Below, piece after piece: positions 37,390 to 46,223 of a DNA stretch of 59,456 bases; the stretch's first letter is position 1; every line of letters begins with the position of its first letter. The notes under the pieces were generated by a model that did no database searches, was not told the DNA's origin, and worked only from the letters and a program-made list of their open reading frames with translations. Source of the DNA: an uncultured Verrucomicrobiota bacterium. GTDB lineage: Bacteria; Verrucomicrobiota; Verrucomicrobiia; Limisphaerales; UBA9464. The stretch lies in NCBI GenBank assembly GCA_903910585.1, contig CAIWAH010000106.1, positions 1 through 59,456 of the forward strand. The letters are read 5' to 3'. The translations under genes and the position numbers were made by a program.

Positions 37390-37989
37390 GTGAGCGGAAG
37401 TTGCATGGTGGTGGGCTTGGGAAACCCGGGCTCGGAATACCGGAATACCCGTCACAATGCCGGTTTCATGCTGCTGGACGCACTTGCGGTCAGCAGCGGA
37501 AGCGGGTGGCGGTCGGAAAAGAAGTTCTTTTCAGAATTGGCGGAATGCAGCCTGGGGTCCACGAAGTGTCTGCTGGTCAAGCCGCAGACCTTCATGAACC
37601 TCAGCGGCAAGGCGGTGGCGGCAGTGGCCGGTTATCGCCGGGTTGAGATCGGTCGGATTTTGGTGGTAGTGGACGATGCGGATTTGCCGCTGGGGACGAT
37701 TCGTTTGCGTCCCGAGGGTGGATCAGGTGGCCATCACGGCTTGGATTCGGTGATCGCTCATTTGGCCGAAAAGGGATTTCCGCGGCTCCGGTTGGGGATT
37801 GCGAGGCCGCAATCCGGCGTCCGCGACATAGCCAACCATGTGCTGGGACGGTTTGACGATGCAGAATGGAAGTTGTGGGAATCAGTGTTGCAACAGGCGA
37901 TGGGCCAGGTTCAATGCTGGGCCGCTGAGGGAATTGCCCCGGCGATGAATCGGTTTAACGGGACGGTGAAACCGCCCCAGTCGGTTTGA
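37390..37989 (+). CDS. pth: Peptidyl-tRNA hydrolase
   Basis: A 199-residue enzyme that frees tRNA from dropped-off peptidyl-tRNA. Conserved motifs are VVGLGNPGSEYRNTRHNAGF (with catalytic His), KPQTFMNLSGKAV, VVDDADLPLG and GGSGGHHGLDSV. The GTG at 37390 was taken as the start; the ATG at 37405 with GCGGAAG just upstream is a real alternative. Confidence 0.95.
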   Translation: MSGSCMVVGLGNPGSEYRNTRHNAGFMLLDALAVSSGSGWRSEKKFFSELAECSLGSTKCLLVKPQTFMNLSGKAVAAVAGYRRVEIGRILVVVDDADLPLGTIRLRPEGGSGGHHGLDSVIAHLAEKGFPRLRLGIARPQSGVRDIANHVLGRFDDAEWKLWESVLQQAMGQVQCWAAEGIAPAMNRFNGTVKPPQSV

Positions 37990-38014
37990 TCAAGCAGCAA
38001 GAAAGGAAAACTCA

Positions 38015-38320
38015 GTGAAACGATACGAAGGTCTGTTCATCTTGGATTTGACGGGCAAGGAAGAGGGGCTGAATGAGGCCGTGGACAAGGTGAAGTCCAT
38101 CATCGCGGACTCCGGTGCCAAGGTGGAAACGGTCCAGAAGATGGACAAGAAGCCGTTTTCCCGCGTGACCGACAAGAAGTTCCCGGCCGGTCACTACGTC
38201 AACTTCATCTTCGAGATCGAACCGTCCTCGGTCGCCGGCCTGAAGGAAAAGTTCCGGCTCGTGAACGAGGTGTATCGCGTCACCATTTCCAACGCGGTCG
38301 CGCAGCCGGCGGCCAAGTAG
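38015..38320 (+). CDS. rpsF: 30S ribosomal protein S6
   Basis: A 101-residue bS6 protein starting at GTG 38015 with AAGAAAGGA upstream. It has the YEGLFILDLTGKEEGL strand, the conserved KKPFSRVTDKKFPAGHYVNF core and the C-terminal LVNEVYRVTISN. It precedes ssb as in most bacteria. Confidence 0.95.
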   Translation: MKRYEGLFILDLTGKEEGLNEAVDKVKSIIADSGAKVETVQKMDKKPFSRVTDKKFPAGHYVNFIFEIEPSSVAGLKEKFRLVNEVYRVTISNAVAQPAAK

Positions 38321-38349
38321 TTCACCGCCGGGATTTCTCCCGTCTTGCC

Positions 38350-38808
38350 ATGGCTTCCTTCAACAAAGTGATTCTGGCGGGCAACCTGACCCGGGATCCG
38401 GAGTTGCGATACACTCCCAAGGGAACCGCCGTGGCCAAACTGGGGGTCGCCGTCAACCGGACTTGGACTTCCGAGTCCGGTGAGCGGCGGGAAGAGGTCA
38501 CATTTGTGGATGTGGATGCCTTCGGCAAACAGGCCGAGGTGATCACGCAATATCTCCGCAAAGGACGGGGCATTTTGGTGGAGGGCCGTCTCAAACTCGA
38601 CACTTGGGACGACAAACAGACCGGCCAGAAAAAGAGCCGTCTCGGGGTGGTGCTCGAGGGGTTTTCGTTTTTGGATGGTGGCAACCGGTCCGAAGGGGCT
38701 CCGGCTCCCGGACCCGCGCCGACGGCACCGCGCCCGTCCCGTCCGTCCGCGCCAACCCAACCCGCTGACTCCGATGGCCCGCCGCCGGATGACGATGTTC
38801 CGTTTTGA
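38350..38808 (+). CDS. ssb: Single-stranded DNA-binding protein
   Basis: A 152-residue SSB with an N-terminal OB-fold (NKVILAGNLTRDPELRYTPKGTAVAKL), a short Pro/Ala-rich linker and the acidic tip DDDVPF that docks replication and repair partners. Located between rpsF and rplI. Confidence 0.96.
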   Translation: MASFNKVILAGNLTRDPELRYTPKGTAVAKLGVAVNRTWTSESGERREEVTFVDVDAFGKQAEVITQYLRKGRGILVEGRLKLDTWDDKQTGQKKSRLGVVLEGFSFLDGGNRSEGAPAPGPAPTAPRPSRPSAPTQPADSDGPPPDDDVPF

Positions 38809-38856
38809 GGCGGGGAGAGCAGATCGTTTTTGTTTTAACCAGAATTTACGTCACGT

Positions 38857-39468
38857 ATGGCCAAATCCGAAGTAATCCTCATCAAGAACATTGTCGGACT
38901 CGGAGGTGAGTCCGACCAAGTCACCGTTGCTGCCGGCTACGCCCGCAACTACCTGATTCCGCAGGGGTTTGCGATTCCGGTGTCGTCGGGTAACCGCAAA
39001 TGGCTGGAAAATCTCAAGAAGCGCCGGGCTGAGCGTGAGGTTCATGAGCTCAACACCATGACCGAGTTGGGCAAGAGCCTGTCCAAGGTGACCGTGACGA
39101 TCGCCATGAAGACCGGCGACGACGGCAAGATGTTCGGTTCCGTGACCGCCGGCAGCATCGCCGACGCCCTGAAGACCCAGCTGGACGTCTCGTTGGACAA
39201 AAAGAAGATCCACTTGGAGAAGGCGATTCACGCGTTGGGCGAATACGATGTCGAACTCCGGCTGCACCCGGAAGTTCCCTGCTCGCTGAAGGTCGTGATA
39301 AAGAGCAGCAATCCGCTACCGCCGCCGACCGAAGACGCGGCCGCGCCGGCCGCTGCCCGCACTGAAAAGCGGGGGCGTCGGGTGGGCTCTGGGGAGAATC
39401 CGGGCAAGGCCGTGGCGGCCGAGCCGGCGAAGGAAGAGAAGCCGGCCAAGAAGTCTGCCAAGGCCTGA
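38857..39468 (+). CDS. rplI: 50S ribosomal protein L9
   Basis: A 203-residue bL9, longer than the usual 148 because of a Lys/Ala/Glu-rich C-terminal tail of about 50 residues. The N-terminal domain EVILIKNIVGLGGESDQV and VAAGYARNYLIPQGFA is typical. The expected rpsR gene between ssb and rplI is missing (48-bp gap). Confidence 0.95.
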   Translation: MAKSEVILIKNIVGLGGESDQVTVAAGYARNYLIPQGFAIPVSSGNRKWLENLKKRRAEREVHELNTMTELGKSLSKVTVTIAMKTGDDGKMFGSVTAGSIADALKTQLDVSLDKKKIHLEKAIHALGEYDVELRLHPEVPCSLKVVIKSSNPLPPPTEDAAAPAAARTEKRGRRVGSGENPGKAVAAEPAKEEKPAKKSAKA

Positions 39469-39494
39469 TTATCGTCGAAGCTTTCGCTTAAGAG

Positions 39495-39523
39495 AAGGCG
39501 GCCAGGATCACTGGCCGCCTTTT
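39495..39523. terminator. Bidirectional intrinsic terminator after rplI
   Basis: AAGGCGGCCAG at 39495-39505 pairs perfectly with CTGGCCGCCTT at 39511-39521 around a 5-nt loop, with short A and T runs at the two ends. It ends the rpsF-rplI unit and overlaps the stop of the convergent gene. Confidence 0.85.
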
Positions 39524-40215
39524 GCTTTCCGACTGGTGCCAGGCCATGGCTGCGAATGACGGAGTTTTCCGTTTCCCATCCATTCGAGTCTGTGGATCGG
39601 GCAGCGGAGAACCGTGTTGGTCTGATGCTCCCCCTCACTTCCGCCCGGGCGCAACAATTCGAAGGAGATGTTGTCGGCGGTTGTTCCCTCCCACGAATTG
39701 GCTGGAGTTCGATTGGTGTCGCCGGCACACCACAGGCGCTCCGGCCGACGCAGAATGCCCCGCAGCGCGGCGAGGCTCTCGGGATAGGCTCCGTGGTCAA
39801 TCGCATAGCCCTGCAGGGCGCGTCCGGTCGCCATCAGATTTTCCGCACACGCGCCTACTTTCACCTGCCTGTCCACTTCGCGGCGGAGGGAGAATGAAAG
39901 GGGCGCCAGCGCGAGCACGAGTAACGCGGAGAGAATCCCGAAGACCATTCCAGCGACCGAAAAGCCCGCGCCGGTGAATCTAGCCGGATCGTTGCGGGTC
40001 CGGAGCCGGGTATGCAGGCAGGCCCCAATGACGCTGCCGCAGACCCCAAGTCCAATCAGCCAAGTGACGGCGGCCTTTCCAGGTTGGCCTTGAATGACGC
40101 TCGGCGCACCGAGGGCGGCCACGACGAACGGGCAAGACAGGCTGGCCACTCCGAGGAACAAGCTGGCGGCGGCGAGTTTCTTTGAGGGCTGCGGAGGTTC
40201 TTTCTGGTTGCTCAT
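39508..40215 (-). CDS. Membrane protein with DUF4190-like helices
   Basis: A 235-residue protein from ATG 40215 (an in-frame TTG lies at 40239). The first 110 residues hold three to four hydrophobic segments with the spacing of DUF4190-type membrane proteins (AAASLFLGVASLSCPFVVAAL, GFSVAGMVFGILSALLVLAL). The rest is a soluble domain with LMATGRALQGYAIDHGAYPESL, which is like the helix-plus-loop that follows the membrane stem of PVC pseudopilin-type proteins, and cysteines in RLWCAGD and LRCPIH. Function unknown. It diverges from dnaB. Confidence 0.75.
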   Translation of the reverse strand: MSNQKEPPQPSKKLAAASLFLGVASLSCPFVVAALGAPSVIQGQPGKAAVTWLIGLGVCGSVIGACLHTRLRTRNDPARFTGAGFSVAGMVFGILSALLVLALAPLSFSLRREVDRQVKVGACAENLMATGRALQGYAIDHGAYPESLAALRGILRRPERLWCAGDTNRTPANSWEGTTADNISFELLRPGGSEGEHQTNTVLRCPIHRLEWMGNGKLRHSQPWPGTSRKAKGGQ

Positions 40216-40326
40216 GCGTCTGGAGATGCTACCCGCCAAACCTCCAACAAGTTGCGAATAACCGGTGAAGCGTGTGTGGGCAAGGACTGCTTCGGTCTGC
40301 GCGGTGGCTCCCTATCCTCGCCCCCA

Positions 40327-41787
40327 ATGTTCAACGACTCGGAAGGTTCGGCGCCCAAGCCGGAAGGGGGGGATTTCAAGCGGTCGCGGCGTTCCAAGGC
40401 ACCGGCGGTTGACCTGATGAAGTTGGACCGATTGCCCCCGCATTCGCTGGAGGCGGAACAGGGCGTGTTGGGCTGTGTCCTGCTTGCACCCAACGAGTCT
40501 CTGGGCCTTTGCGTGGACAAGCTGAAAGGCGGCGCAGAAGCGTTCTACGACCTGCGTCACCAGACGCTCTACGAGCTGCTGGTCGGGATGTATGACCGGA
40601 AGGATCCAATCGACCTCATCACGGTTCAGCAAAAGCTCAAGGACGCCGGAACCCTCGAAGGCGTCGGTGGACTGGCCTATCTCTCGAACCTCATGGATGC
40701 GGTGCCGAGTGCCGCCAACCTCTCCTACTACGTCGAGATCATGCGGGAGAAGCATGTCCTCCGGCGCATGCTGCGGGCGTGCACCCAGGTGATCGGGCGG
40801 GTGCATGAACATCAGGGGGAAGTCGACGGGCTCATTGATGAGGTCGAGCGCGACATCCTCAAGATCAGTGAGGAGCGCGAGGATGCCGGCGTTCGCGGGA
40901 TGAAGGACCTGGTGCGGGGGGCGATTGACCTGATCCAGAGCTACCATGCGCGCGCCGGCGGGCTCACCGGCATCGGCACGGGGCTGTCGGACCTCGACAA
41001 GCTCACCAGCGGCCTTCACGAGGGCGAAATGATCGTCATCGCAGCCCGTCCGTCCGTCGGCAAAACCTCGCTCGCGATGAACATTGTCGAACACGTCATC
41101 GTGGAGGAGGGGCTGCCCGTCGGGGTCTTCAGTCTGGAAATGACCTCGGAGTCGCTCGTGATGCGTATGCTGTGCTCGCTGGCGCGGGTCAACGGCCGTG
41201 CCATCCGGGACGGGTTTCTGTCCGAGCAGGACATGAGAAAGCTGACCGGTGCCGCCTCCAAGATGGCCAAGGCCCCGCTCTATATCGATGACACGTCGGG
41301 GCTTTCGATCCTGCAGTTGCGGGCGCGGGCGCGCCGCATGTGGCAGCAGCATGGCATCAAGCTCATCGTCATCGACTACCTCCAGCTTCTGCACTCGAGT
41401 TCCCGGAAGGCGCAGGACAACCGACAGCAGGAGGTCGCGGAGATCTCCGCGGGCGTAAAGGCCCTCGCCAAGGAACTCAAGGTTCCCGTCATCGTGCTGA
41501 GCCAGCTGAACCGTGACGTCGAAAAACGCGGCAAGGCGGAAAAACCCAAGCTGAGCGACCTGCGCGAATCCGGCTCGATTGAGCAGGATGCCGACGTCGT
41601 TGGTCTGCTCTACCGAGTGGAATCCGACGAAGATGAAACCGACCCGACGGCGGACACGCTGCGGGTCAACCTGATGATCGCCAAACAGCGAAACGGTCCC
41701 GCGGGTGACGACGTGCGGCTGATTTTCCGCAAGGGAATGACCCGCTACGAGTGCGCCTCGCCCATTGCCGACGAACCGGCGCAGTGA
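40327..41787 (+). CDS. dnaB: Replicative DNA helicase DnaB
   Basis: A 486-residue hexameric helicase starting at ATG 40327. The N-terminal DnaG-interaction domain (PPHSLEAEQGVLGCVLL) and the RecA-like motor with Walker A ARPSVGKTS at about 240-248, VIDYLQLL (Walker B) and LSDLRESGSIEQDADVV are complete. A 30-residue charged extension precedes the usual start. No intein. It follows the rplI cluster as in many genomes, but on its own promoter side of a minus-strand gene. Confidence 0.96.
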   Translation: MFNDSEGSAPKPEGGDFKRSRRSKAPAVDLMKLDRLPPHSLEAEQGVLGCVLLAPNESLGLCVDKLKGGAEAFYDLRHQTLYELLVGMYDRKDPIDLITVQQKLKDAGTLEGVGGLAYLSNLMDAVPSAANLSYYVEIMREKHVLRRMLRACTQVIGRVHEHQGEVDGLIDEVERDILKISEEREDAGVRGMKDLVRGAIDLIQSYHARAGGLTGIGTGLSDLDKLTSGLHEGEMIVIAARPSVGKTSLAMNIVEHVIVEEGLPVGVFSLEMTSESLVMRMLCSLARVNGRAIRDGFLSEQDMRKLTGAASKMAKAPLYIDDTSGLSILQLRARARRMWQQHGIKLIVIDYLQLLHSSSRKAQDNRQQEVAEISAGVKALAKELKVPVIVLSQLNRDVEKRGKAEKPKLSDLRESGSIEQDADVVGLLYRVESDEDETDPTADTLRVNLMIAKQRNGPAGDDVRLIFRKGMTRYECASPIADEPAQ

Positions 41788-41851
41788 TTGCCGGTGCACT
41801 GAAAGGTTGCAGGGAACGCCTTCGGCAGGCTTCCATGCGGAGTCAATTTCG

Positions 41852-41872
41852 CCGGTCCTGAAGGGCCGGTTT
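41852..41872 (+). terminator. Weak hairpin between dnaB and bamA
   Basis: CCGGTCC at 41852-41858 and GGGCCGG at 41863-41869 form a 7-bp stem (one G-T pair) with loop TGAA and only TTT after it. It may be a weak terminator or attenuator before bamA. Confidence 0.4.
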
Positions 41873-41883
41873 CGATTTCACGG

Positions 41884-44340
41884 ATGCAATTTATGTCAGC
41901 TCGCTTCCGGCGCATTTGTGCGCTGCTCATTGCCTGCTTCCAGATGGCGGCGGTCGCCCAGCAGACCCGTCCGCAGCAGCCGCCGGTCGAGGCCATCACA
42001 ATCCGGCATGTCGGTCCGGCGGCCGTCAGCGATGATTTGGTCCGCGCCAACATCCGCCTCAAAGTCGGCGACGAGTTCAACCGGATCCGGGTCGATGATG
42101 ACGTCCGCGGACTGCTCGGCACCGGCTATTTCTACAATGTCCGTGTCGCCGAGGAGCGAACCGCCTCCGGCATCAAGCTGACCTACGTCGTCCAGGGCAA
42201 ACCGGTCCTGACCGAGATCCGCTTCAGCGGGAACAAAAAATACAAGGTCAGCAAGCTGCGCAAAAAGGTCACCTCCAAGGTGGGGGAACCGCTGGACGAA
42301 CGAAAACTCTTCGAGGATTCGCAGGAAATCCTGAAGATGTATCAAAAGGCCGGCCTCCAGAAGACCGAGGTGAAAGCCGTCCCGAGCGTCAACGGGGAGT
42401 TGGGCAAGGGAACGGTCACATTCGAGATCGTGGAGGCCCCAAAGGTGCGGGTCACGGACGTCAAGTTCGACAACGCCCAGGCTTTCAAGCAGCGCAAACT
42501 GCGCCGGGTGATCAAGACCCGCCGCTGGTGGTGGTTTTCATGGCTGACCGGCTCCGGAAAACTCAAGGACGACCAGTTCGAGGAGGACAAGGAACGCCTG
42601 CATGAGTTTTACAACGAGGAGGGCTACATCGACTTCGACATCAAGGATGTGAAGTTTGACTACGCCCGGACGAACCGGATGCAGATCCACATCGCGGTGG
42701 AGGAGGGAACGCCCTACACCGTTTCCGGCATTGAATTCAAAGGCAACGAGCTGTTCACGCAGGGCGAAATCATCGCAAACCTTCGCGACAACAACAACCT
42801 CAAGGCGAAACCGGTGCTCAAGCCCGGCGAGACCTTTACCCCGAAAAAGCTGCAGAAGGATGTTGAGTCGATCGAGAACTTCTACGGTTCACAGGGCTAC
42901 ATTGACGCCCGCGTCATTCCGCAGAAGAACGCCAATATCGAGAAGGGCGCTCTCGATCTGCAATACAATGTCCGCGAAGGGGACAAGTTTTACGTCGAGA
43001 AGATCGAGATCAAGGGCAACACCAAGACCAAGGACAAGGTCATCCGGCGCGAGCTGGCCATCGCTCCCGGCGAACCGTTCGACATGGTGCGCGTCAAGAT
43101 CAGCAAGCAGCGGCTGGAGCAGATGCAGTATTTCGAGAAGGTCGAGACCTCGAACGAGCCGACGACCGTGGACAACCGGCGCAATCTCGTCATCGGCGTC
43201 GAGGAAAAGAACACCGGCAACATCTCGGTCGGCGCCGGTTTCAGTTCGGTGGACAAGCTGGTGGGCTTCGTGGAGGTCACGCAGGGGAATTTTGATCTGT
43301 TCAATCCGCCTTATTTCACCGGCGGCGGACAGAAGGCCCGGCTTCGGGTCCAATACGGCACCCGGCGCCAGGATTACCTTCTGGGATTCACCGAGCCTTG
43401 GTTCCTGGGGCGCCGCCTGCGCCTCGACAGCGAGCTGTATTACCGGGAACTGAACTACTTCTCGGACAACTTCACCCAGACCCAGGTTGGCGGCCGCGTC
43501 GGATTGACCCGGCAGTTGCCGTTCAACTTCGTGGCCGGCGTCAACTACACGCTGGAGAACATCGAGATCGATTTCTCCGATGCCTACCGCGCCCAGTATC
43601 CGCTGGCGGGACCGCAGCCGGTGCTGCTTCAGGAGGAGGGTTCCCGGCTCTTCTCCCGGGTGGGCTTCACTTTGGCCCACGACACCCGCAATAGCGTCAC
43701 GCTTCCGAACCGGGGGCACCGCATTGAACTGAACCCGGAAGTGGTCGGCGGTCCGTTCGGCGGCGACGTGGACTTCTACAAGCTGGAGCTGCGGGCCGCC
43801 CAGTATTGGGGCCCGGCCCGGCATTTCGACGAGGGCAGCACCTGGCGGGATGTCTTCGACGGCCACGTGCTCGAATTGAGCGGCCGTGCCGGGGTGGTGG
43901 AGGCGTATGGTCGCGGTGACCTAGGCAACAAGACGCGCGTTCCTCTCTCTGACCGGTTCTTCTTGGGCGGCCTTTATTCCCTGCGTGGTTTCGATTACCG
44001 CGACGTGGGTCCGCGGGATGAGCTCACCCTCGAGCCGATCGGTGGCAACACCTACTGGTTCGCTTCGGCCGAATACAGCATCCCCATCATTGAACGGCTG
44101 CGCATCGCGGCGTTCTACGACGCGGGCATGGTTTACCGGGATTCGTTCAGCTTCAAGCCAACCACTTATCTGGACGGGTCTTCCACGGGTTCCTTTAACG
44201 ACAACGTCGGCTTCGGGATTCGCCTGAATCTGCCCATCGGGCCGCTGCGGCTGGACTACGGCATCCCGATCACCAAGGACAAGTTCTCGGGCAGCAGTGG
44301 CCGATTCCAATTCGGCGTTGGCTACACCCGCGATTTCTGA
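41884..44340 (+). CDS. bamA: Outer membrane protein assembly factor BamA
   Basis: An 818-residue Omp85 protein that inserts beta-barrels into the outer membrane. Signal peptide, then five POTRA domains (about 35-430, e.g. EIRFSGNKKYKVSKLRKKV, GIEFKGNELFTQGEI, KIEIKGNTKTKDKVIRREL), then a 16-strand barrel with the lid-lock region SDRFFLGGLYSLRGFDYRDVGP and a final strand ending in Phe (FQFGVGYTRDF). The next gene encodes the Skp-like chaperone, the common pairing. An alternative start is the ATG at 41893. Confidence 0.95.
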   Translation: MQFMSARFRRICALLIACFQMAAVAQQTRPQQPPVEAITIRHVGPAAVSDDLVRANIRLKVGDEFNRIRVDDDVRGLLGTGYFYNVRVAEERTASGIKLTYVVQGKPVLTEIRFSGNKKYKVSKLRKKVTSKVGEPLDERKLFEDSQEILKMYQKAGLQKTEVKAVPSVNGELGKGTVTFEIVEAPKVRVTDVKFDNAQAFKQRKLRRVIKTRRWWWFSWLTGSGKLKDDQFEEDKERLHEFYNEEGYIDFDIKDVKFDYARTNRMQIHIAVEEGTPYTVSGIEFKGNELFTQGEIIANLRDNNNLKAKPVLKPGETFTPKKLQKDVESIENFYGSQGYIDARVIPQKNANIEKGALDLQYNVREGDKFYVEKIEIKGNTKTKDKVIRRELAIAPGEPFDMVRVKISKQRLEQMQYFEKVETSNEPTTVDNRRNLVIGVEEKNTGNISVGAGFSSVDKLVGFVEVTQGNFDLFNPPYFTGGGQKARLRVQYGTRRQDYLLGFTEPWFLGRRLRLDSELYYRELNYFSDNFTQTQVGGRVGLTRQLPFNFVAGVNYTLENIEIDFSDAYRAQYPLAGPQPVLLQEEGSRLFSRVGFTLAHDTRNSVTLPNRGHRIELNPEVVGGPFGGDVDFYKLELRAAQYWGPARHFDEGSTWRDVFDGHVLELSGRAGVVEAYGRGDLGNKTRVPLSDRFFLGGLYSLRGFDYRDVGPRDELTLEPIGGNTYWFASAEYSIPIIERLRIAAFYDAGMVYRDSFSFKPTTYLDGSSTGSFNDNVGFGIRLNLPIGPLRLDYGIPITKDKFSGSSGRFQFGVGYTRDF

Positions 44341-44373
44341 CAGCCTGACCCTGTTTTGCGAAAGTTACCGAGC

Positions 44374-45000
44374 ATGAAACGATATCTGAATCCGATCCTG
44401 ACCCTCGTTTTCGCCGCCAGCTTGGCGTCGAGCGCCTACGCCCAGACCAAGGTGGCGGTGGTGGACATGAAGAAGGTGTTTGATGGCTACTGGCGCACCA
44501 AGGAGGCCGATCGGCAGCTCAAGGAGCGTGCCGCGGACTTCGAGAAGGCCCGCTCCGGCATCGTCGAGGACTACAAAAAGGCCAACGAGGAGTTTGGCAA
44601 GCTCCGCGAATCCGCCAGTGATCCGGCGGTGTCTGACGACGAGCGCAACAATCGCAAGAAGTCGTTGGAGAAGAAGGCCGGAGAAATCCGCGAACAGGAG
44701 AACAGCATCCGCACCTTTGACCAGAACATGCGCCAATCCATCGCCGACCAGCAGCTGCGCCTGCGCGAAAGCGTGCTCCGCGACATCAAGGGCGTGGTCG
44801 AGGAGAAGGCAAAGGCGGGCAGCTTCCAGTTGGTGGTGGACACCGCCGCGGTGAGCGCCAACCAGACCCCGATCGTGGTTTACACCACCCTGCTGGGCGG
44901 TGAAAGCGACCTGTCGGACGCGGTGCTTAAGCAGCTGAACGCGAATGCGCCGCCGGAAACCGCCAAGCCGGCCGAGGAGAAGAAGGAAGAGAAGAAGTAA
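44374..45000 (+). CDS. OmpH/Skp-family periplasmic chaperone
   Basis: A 208-residue exported protein from ATG 44374, with signal peptide ending SSAYAQ and the OmpH opening TKVAVVDMKKVFDGYW. A long charged coiled-coil (about 45-150) follows, and a Lys/Glu-rich tail. Skp proteins carry unfolded outer-membrane proteins to BamA, encoded 33 bp upstream. Confidence 0.92.
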   Translation: MKRYLNPILTLVFAASLASSAYAQTKVAVVDMKKVFDGYWRTKEADRQLKERAADFEKARSGIVEDYKKANEEFGKLRESASDPAVSDDERNNRKKSLEKKAGEIREQENSIRTFDQNMRQSIADQQLRLRESVLRDIKGVVEEKAKAGSFQLVVDTAAVSANQTPIVVYTTLLGGESDLSDAVLKQLNANAPPETAKPAEEKKEEKK

Positions 45001-45024
45001 CCCGCTTCGCGAGCTGATTTTGAG

Positions 45025-45056
45025 GGGCGTCGGCATTGGCCGGCGCCCATTTTTTT
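45025..45056 (+). terminator. Intrinsic terminator of the bamA-ompH unit
   Basis: GGGCGTCGGC at 45025-45034 pairs with GCCGGCGCCC at 45039-45048 (one G-T pair), loop ATTG, followed by seven T at 45050-45056. Confidence 0.92.
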
Positions 45057-45090
45057 CGGAGTGAAACTGAAGCCGGGCAGTCGGTTTCTG

Positions 45091-45828
45091 TCAGCTCTTG
45101 CGGGCGTGGAAAAGCTCTTCGCCCTTCAGTCCGGTCAGACGCTCAAGCCCCTTCAGCAGTCGAAACAGCGCCACCATCATGATGGCCATGCTGGGCAAAA
45201 CGATGACCGGCCAAGAAACCCAATTCAGTTTGCCGATTTGGGCAGCGTGTTCGGGAGAGCCCGGGATGGCCGTGACCAGCCAGCGGGCAAGAAAGTAGTT
45301 CAATACCGCGCTGAGAAAGAAAGATCCGGCGAGCAGCCAGGAAGCCTTCCGCAGCTCCTGATCAAATTCGGCTAAGGTGCCCCGTTCGCTCAGAGCCACG
45401 CCGATCCGGTGGGTGTCGAGCACCTGGTCATTGTAGAGCATTTCCCTCACCAGCGGCTGTTTGGTCCGAAGCGATACCGGGATTGCGAGCCCCAGGATCA
45501 GGGGAATTGCCGCCTCCTTAACCGCAAACCAGAGGTTGTCCGTTTTCATCAGGCCCAACCCGCCGGTCAGTAGCGTGCTGACGATGCCCAGCACCGAGAA
45601 GATGTTCCATTTCCGCCGCCGGATCAGGTCATAGATGCCGTAAACCAGCGGAATGCTCACCGCGATTACCAGCGCCCACACCGGACCGAGGCGTTCGGGT
45701 TTGCTGAGCTTCGTGAGCAGGAGACCGGGGAGAATGGCGTTGCAGAACAGGTTGACCCAGACGTTTTCCCGCGGCGGCGTGGGACGGGCTGAATGGGCCG
45801 GCGGGACCGGACTTGCTTCTGGCGTCAT
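45091..45828 (-). CDS. VC0807-like integral membrane protein
   Basis: A 245-residue protein from ATG 45828 with about six hydrophobic segments, including VNLFCNAILPGLLLTKL, GPVWALVIAVSIPLVYGIYDLI and IFSVLGIVSTLLTGGLGLM. This is the pattern of the VC0807 family, related to intracellular septation protein A; function unknown. The start overlaps nothing on the plus strand if the next gene begins at 45948, leaving a 119-bp divergent gap. Confidence 0.8.
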   Translation of the reverse strand: MTPEASPVPPAHSARPTPPRENVWVNLFCNAILPGLLLTKLSKPERLGPVWALVIAVSIPLVYGIYDLIRRRKWNIFSVLGIVSTLLTGGLGLMKTDNLWFAVKEAAIPLILGLAIPVSLRTKQPLVREMLYNDQVLDTHRIGVALSERGTLAEFDQELRKASWLLAGSFFLSAVLNYFLARWLVTAIPGSPEHAAQIGKLNWVSWPVIVLPSMAIMMVALFRLLKGLERLTGLKGEELFHARKS

Positions 45829-45947
45829 GCGTTCGGAAGTTGTGGAAGACTTTGCAAGAAACTGCCTCAACACAAACGGATTCCGAGTCCAAGGACCCGG
45901 CAGAGCCGGAATTCTGCCCGAACCACCTTCGTCGCCTCCGCTACCAA

Positions 45948-46223
45948 ATGCTGGCGCGGCTCTGGTGGCTGGTCACGCCGGTGGCGGTCTATCTGTGGCT
46001 GCGCGAACCGGCCTGGTCGCAGGCCGAATTTCCGTGGGGATCACTCCGGGCTGTGCGGCTGGAGCAGTGGATTGCCCTGGTCCAGTTAGCCCTGCATGGC
46101 TGGTTTCTGTGGCGGGTTTACCGCTTTCGGCGGGAGGCGGCGCTCGCCGGGCCGGAGACGCCGGCAAGTCCAGCTTCGACCGTTGACACCAAGCACTCCG
46201 GGCGCACTTTGCCGCCGTCATGA
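45948..46223 (+). CDS. Small membrane protein overlapping the glutathione peroxidase gene
   Basis: A 91-residue protein with two hydrophobic helices (LWWLVTPVAVYLWL and EQWIALVQLALHGWFLW) and a polar tail. The reading frame is open upstream to 45813 with only TTG starts, so a longer N-terminus (containing CPNHLRRLRYQ) is possible. Its TGA overlaps the ATG of the peroxidase gene by 4 bp, which supports it as a real gene. I do not recognise a family. Confidence 0.55.
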   Translation: MLARLWWLVTPVAVYLWLREPAWSQAEFPWGSLRAVRLEQWIALVQLALHGWFLWRVYRFRREAALAGPETPASPASTVDTKHSGRTLPPS

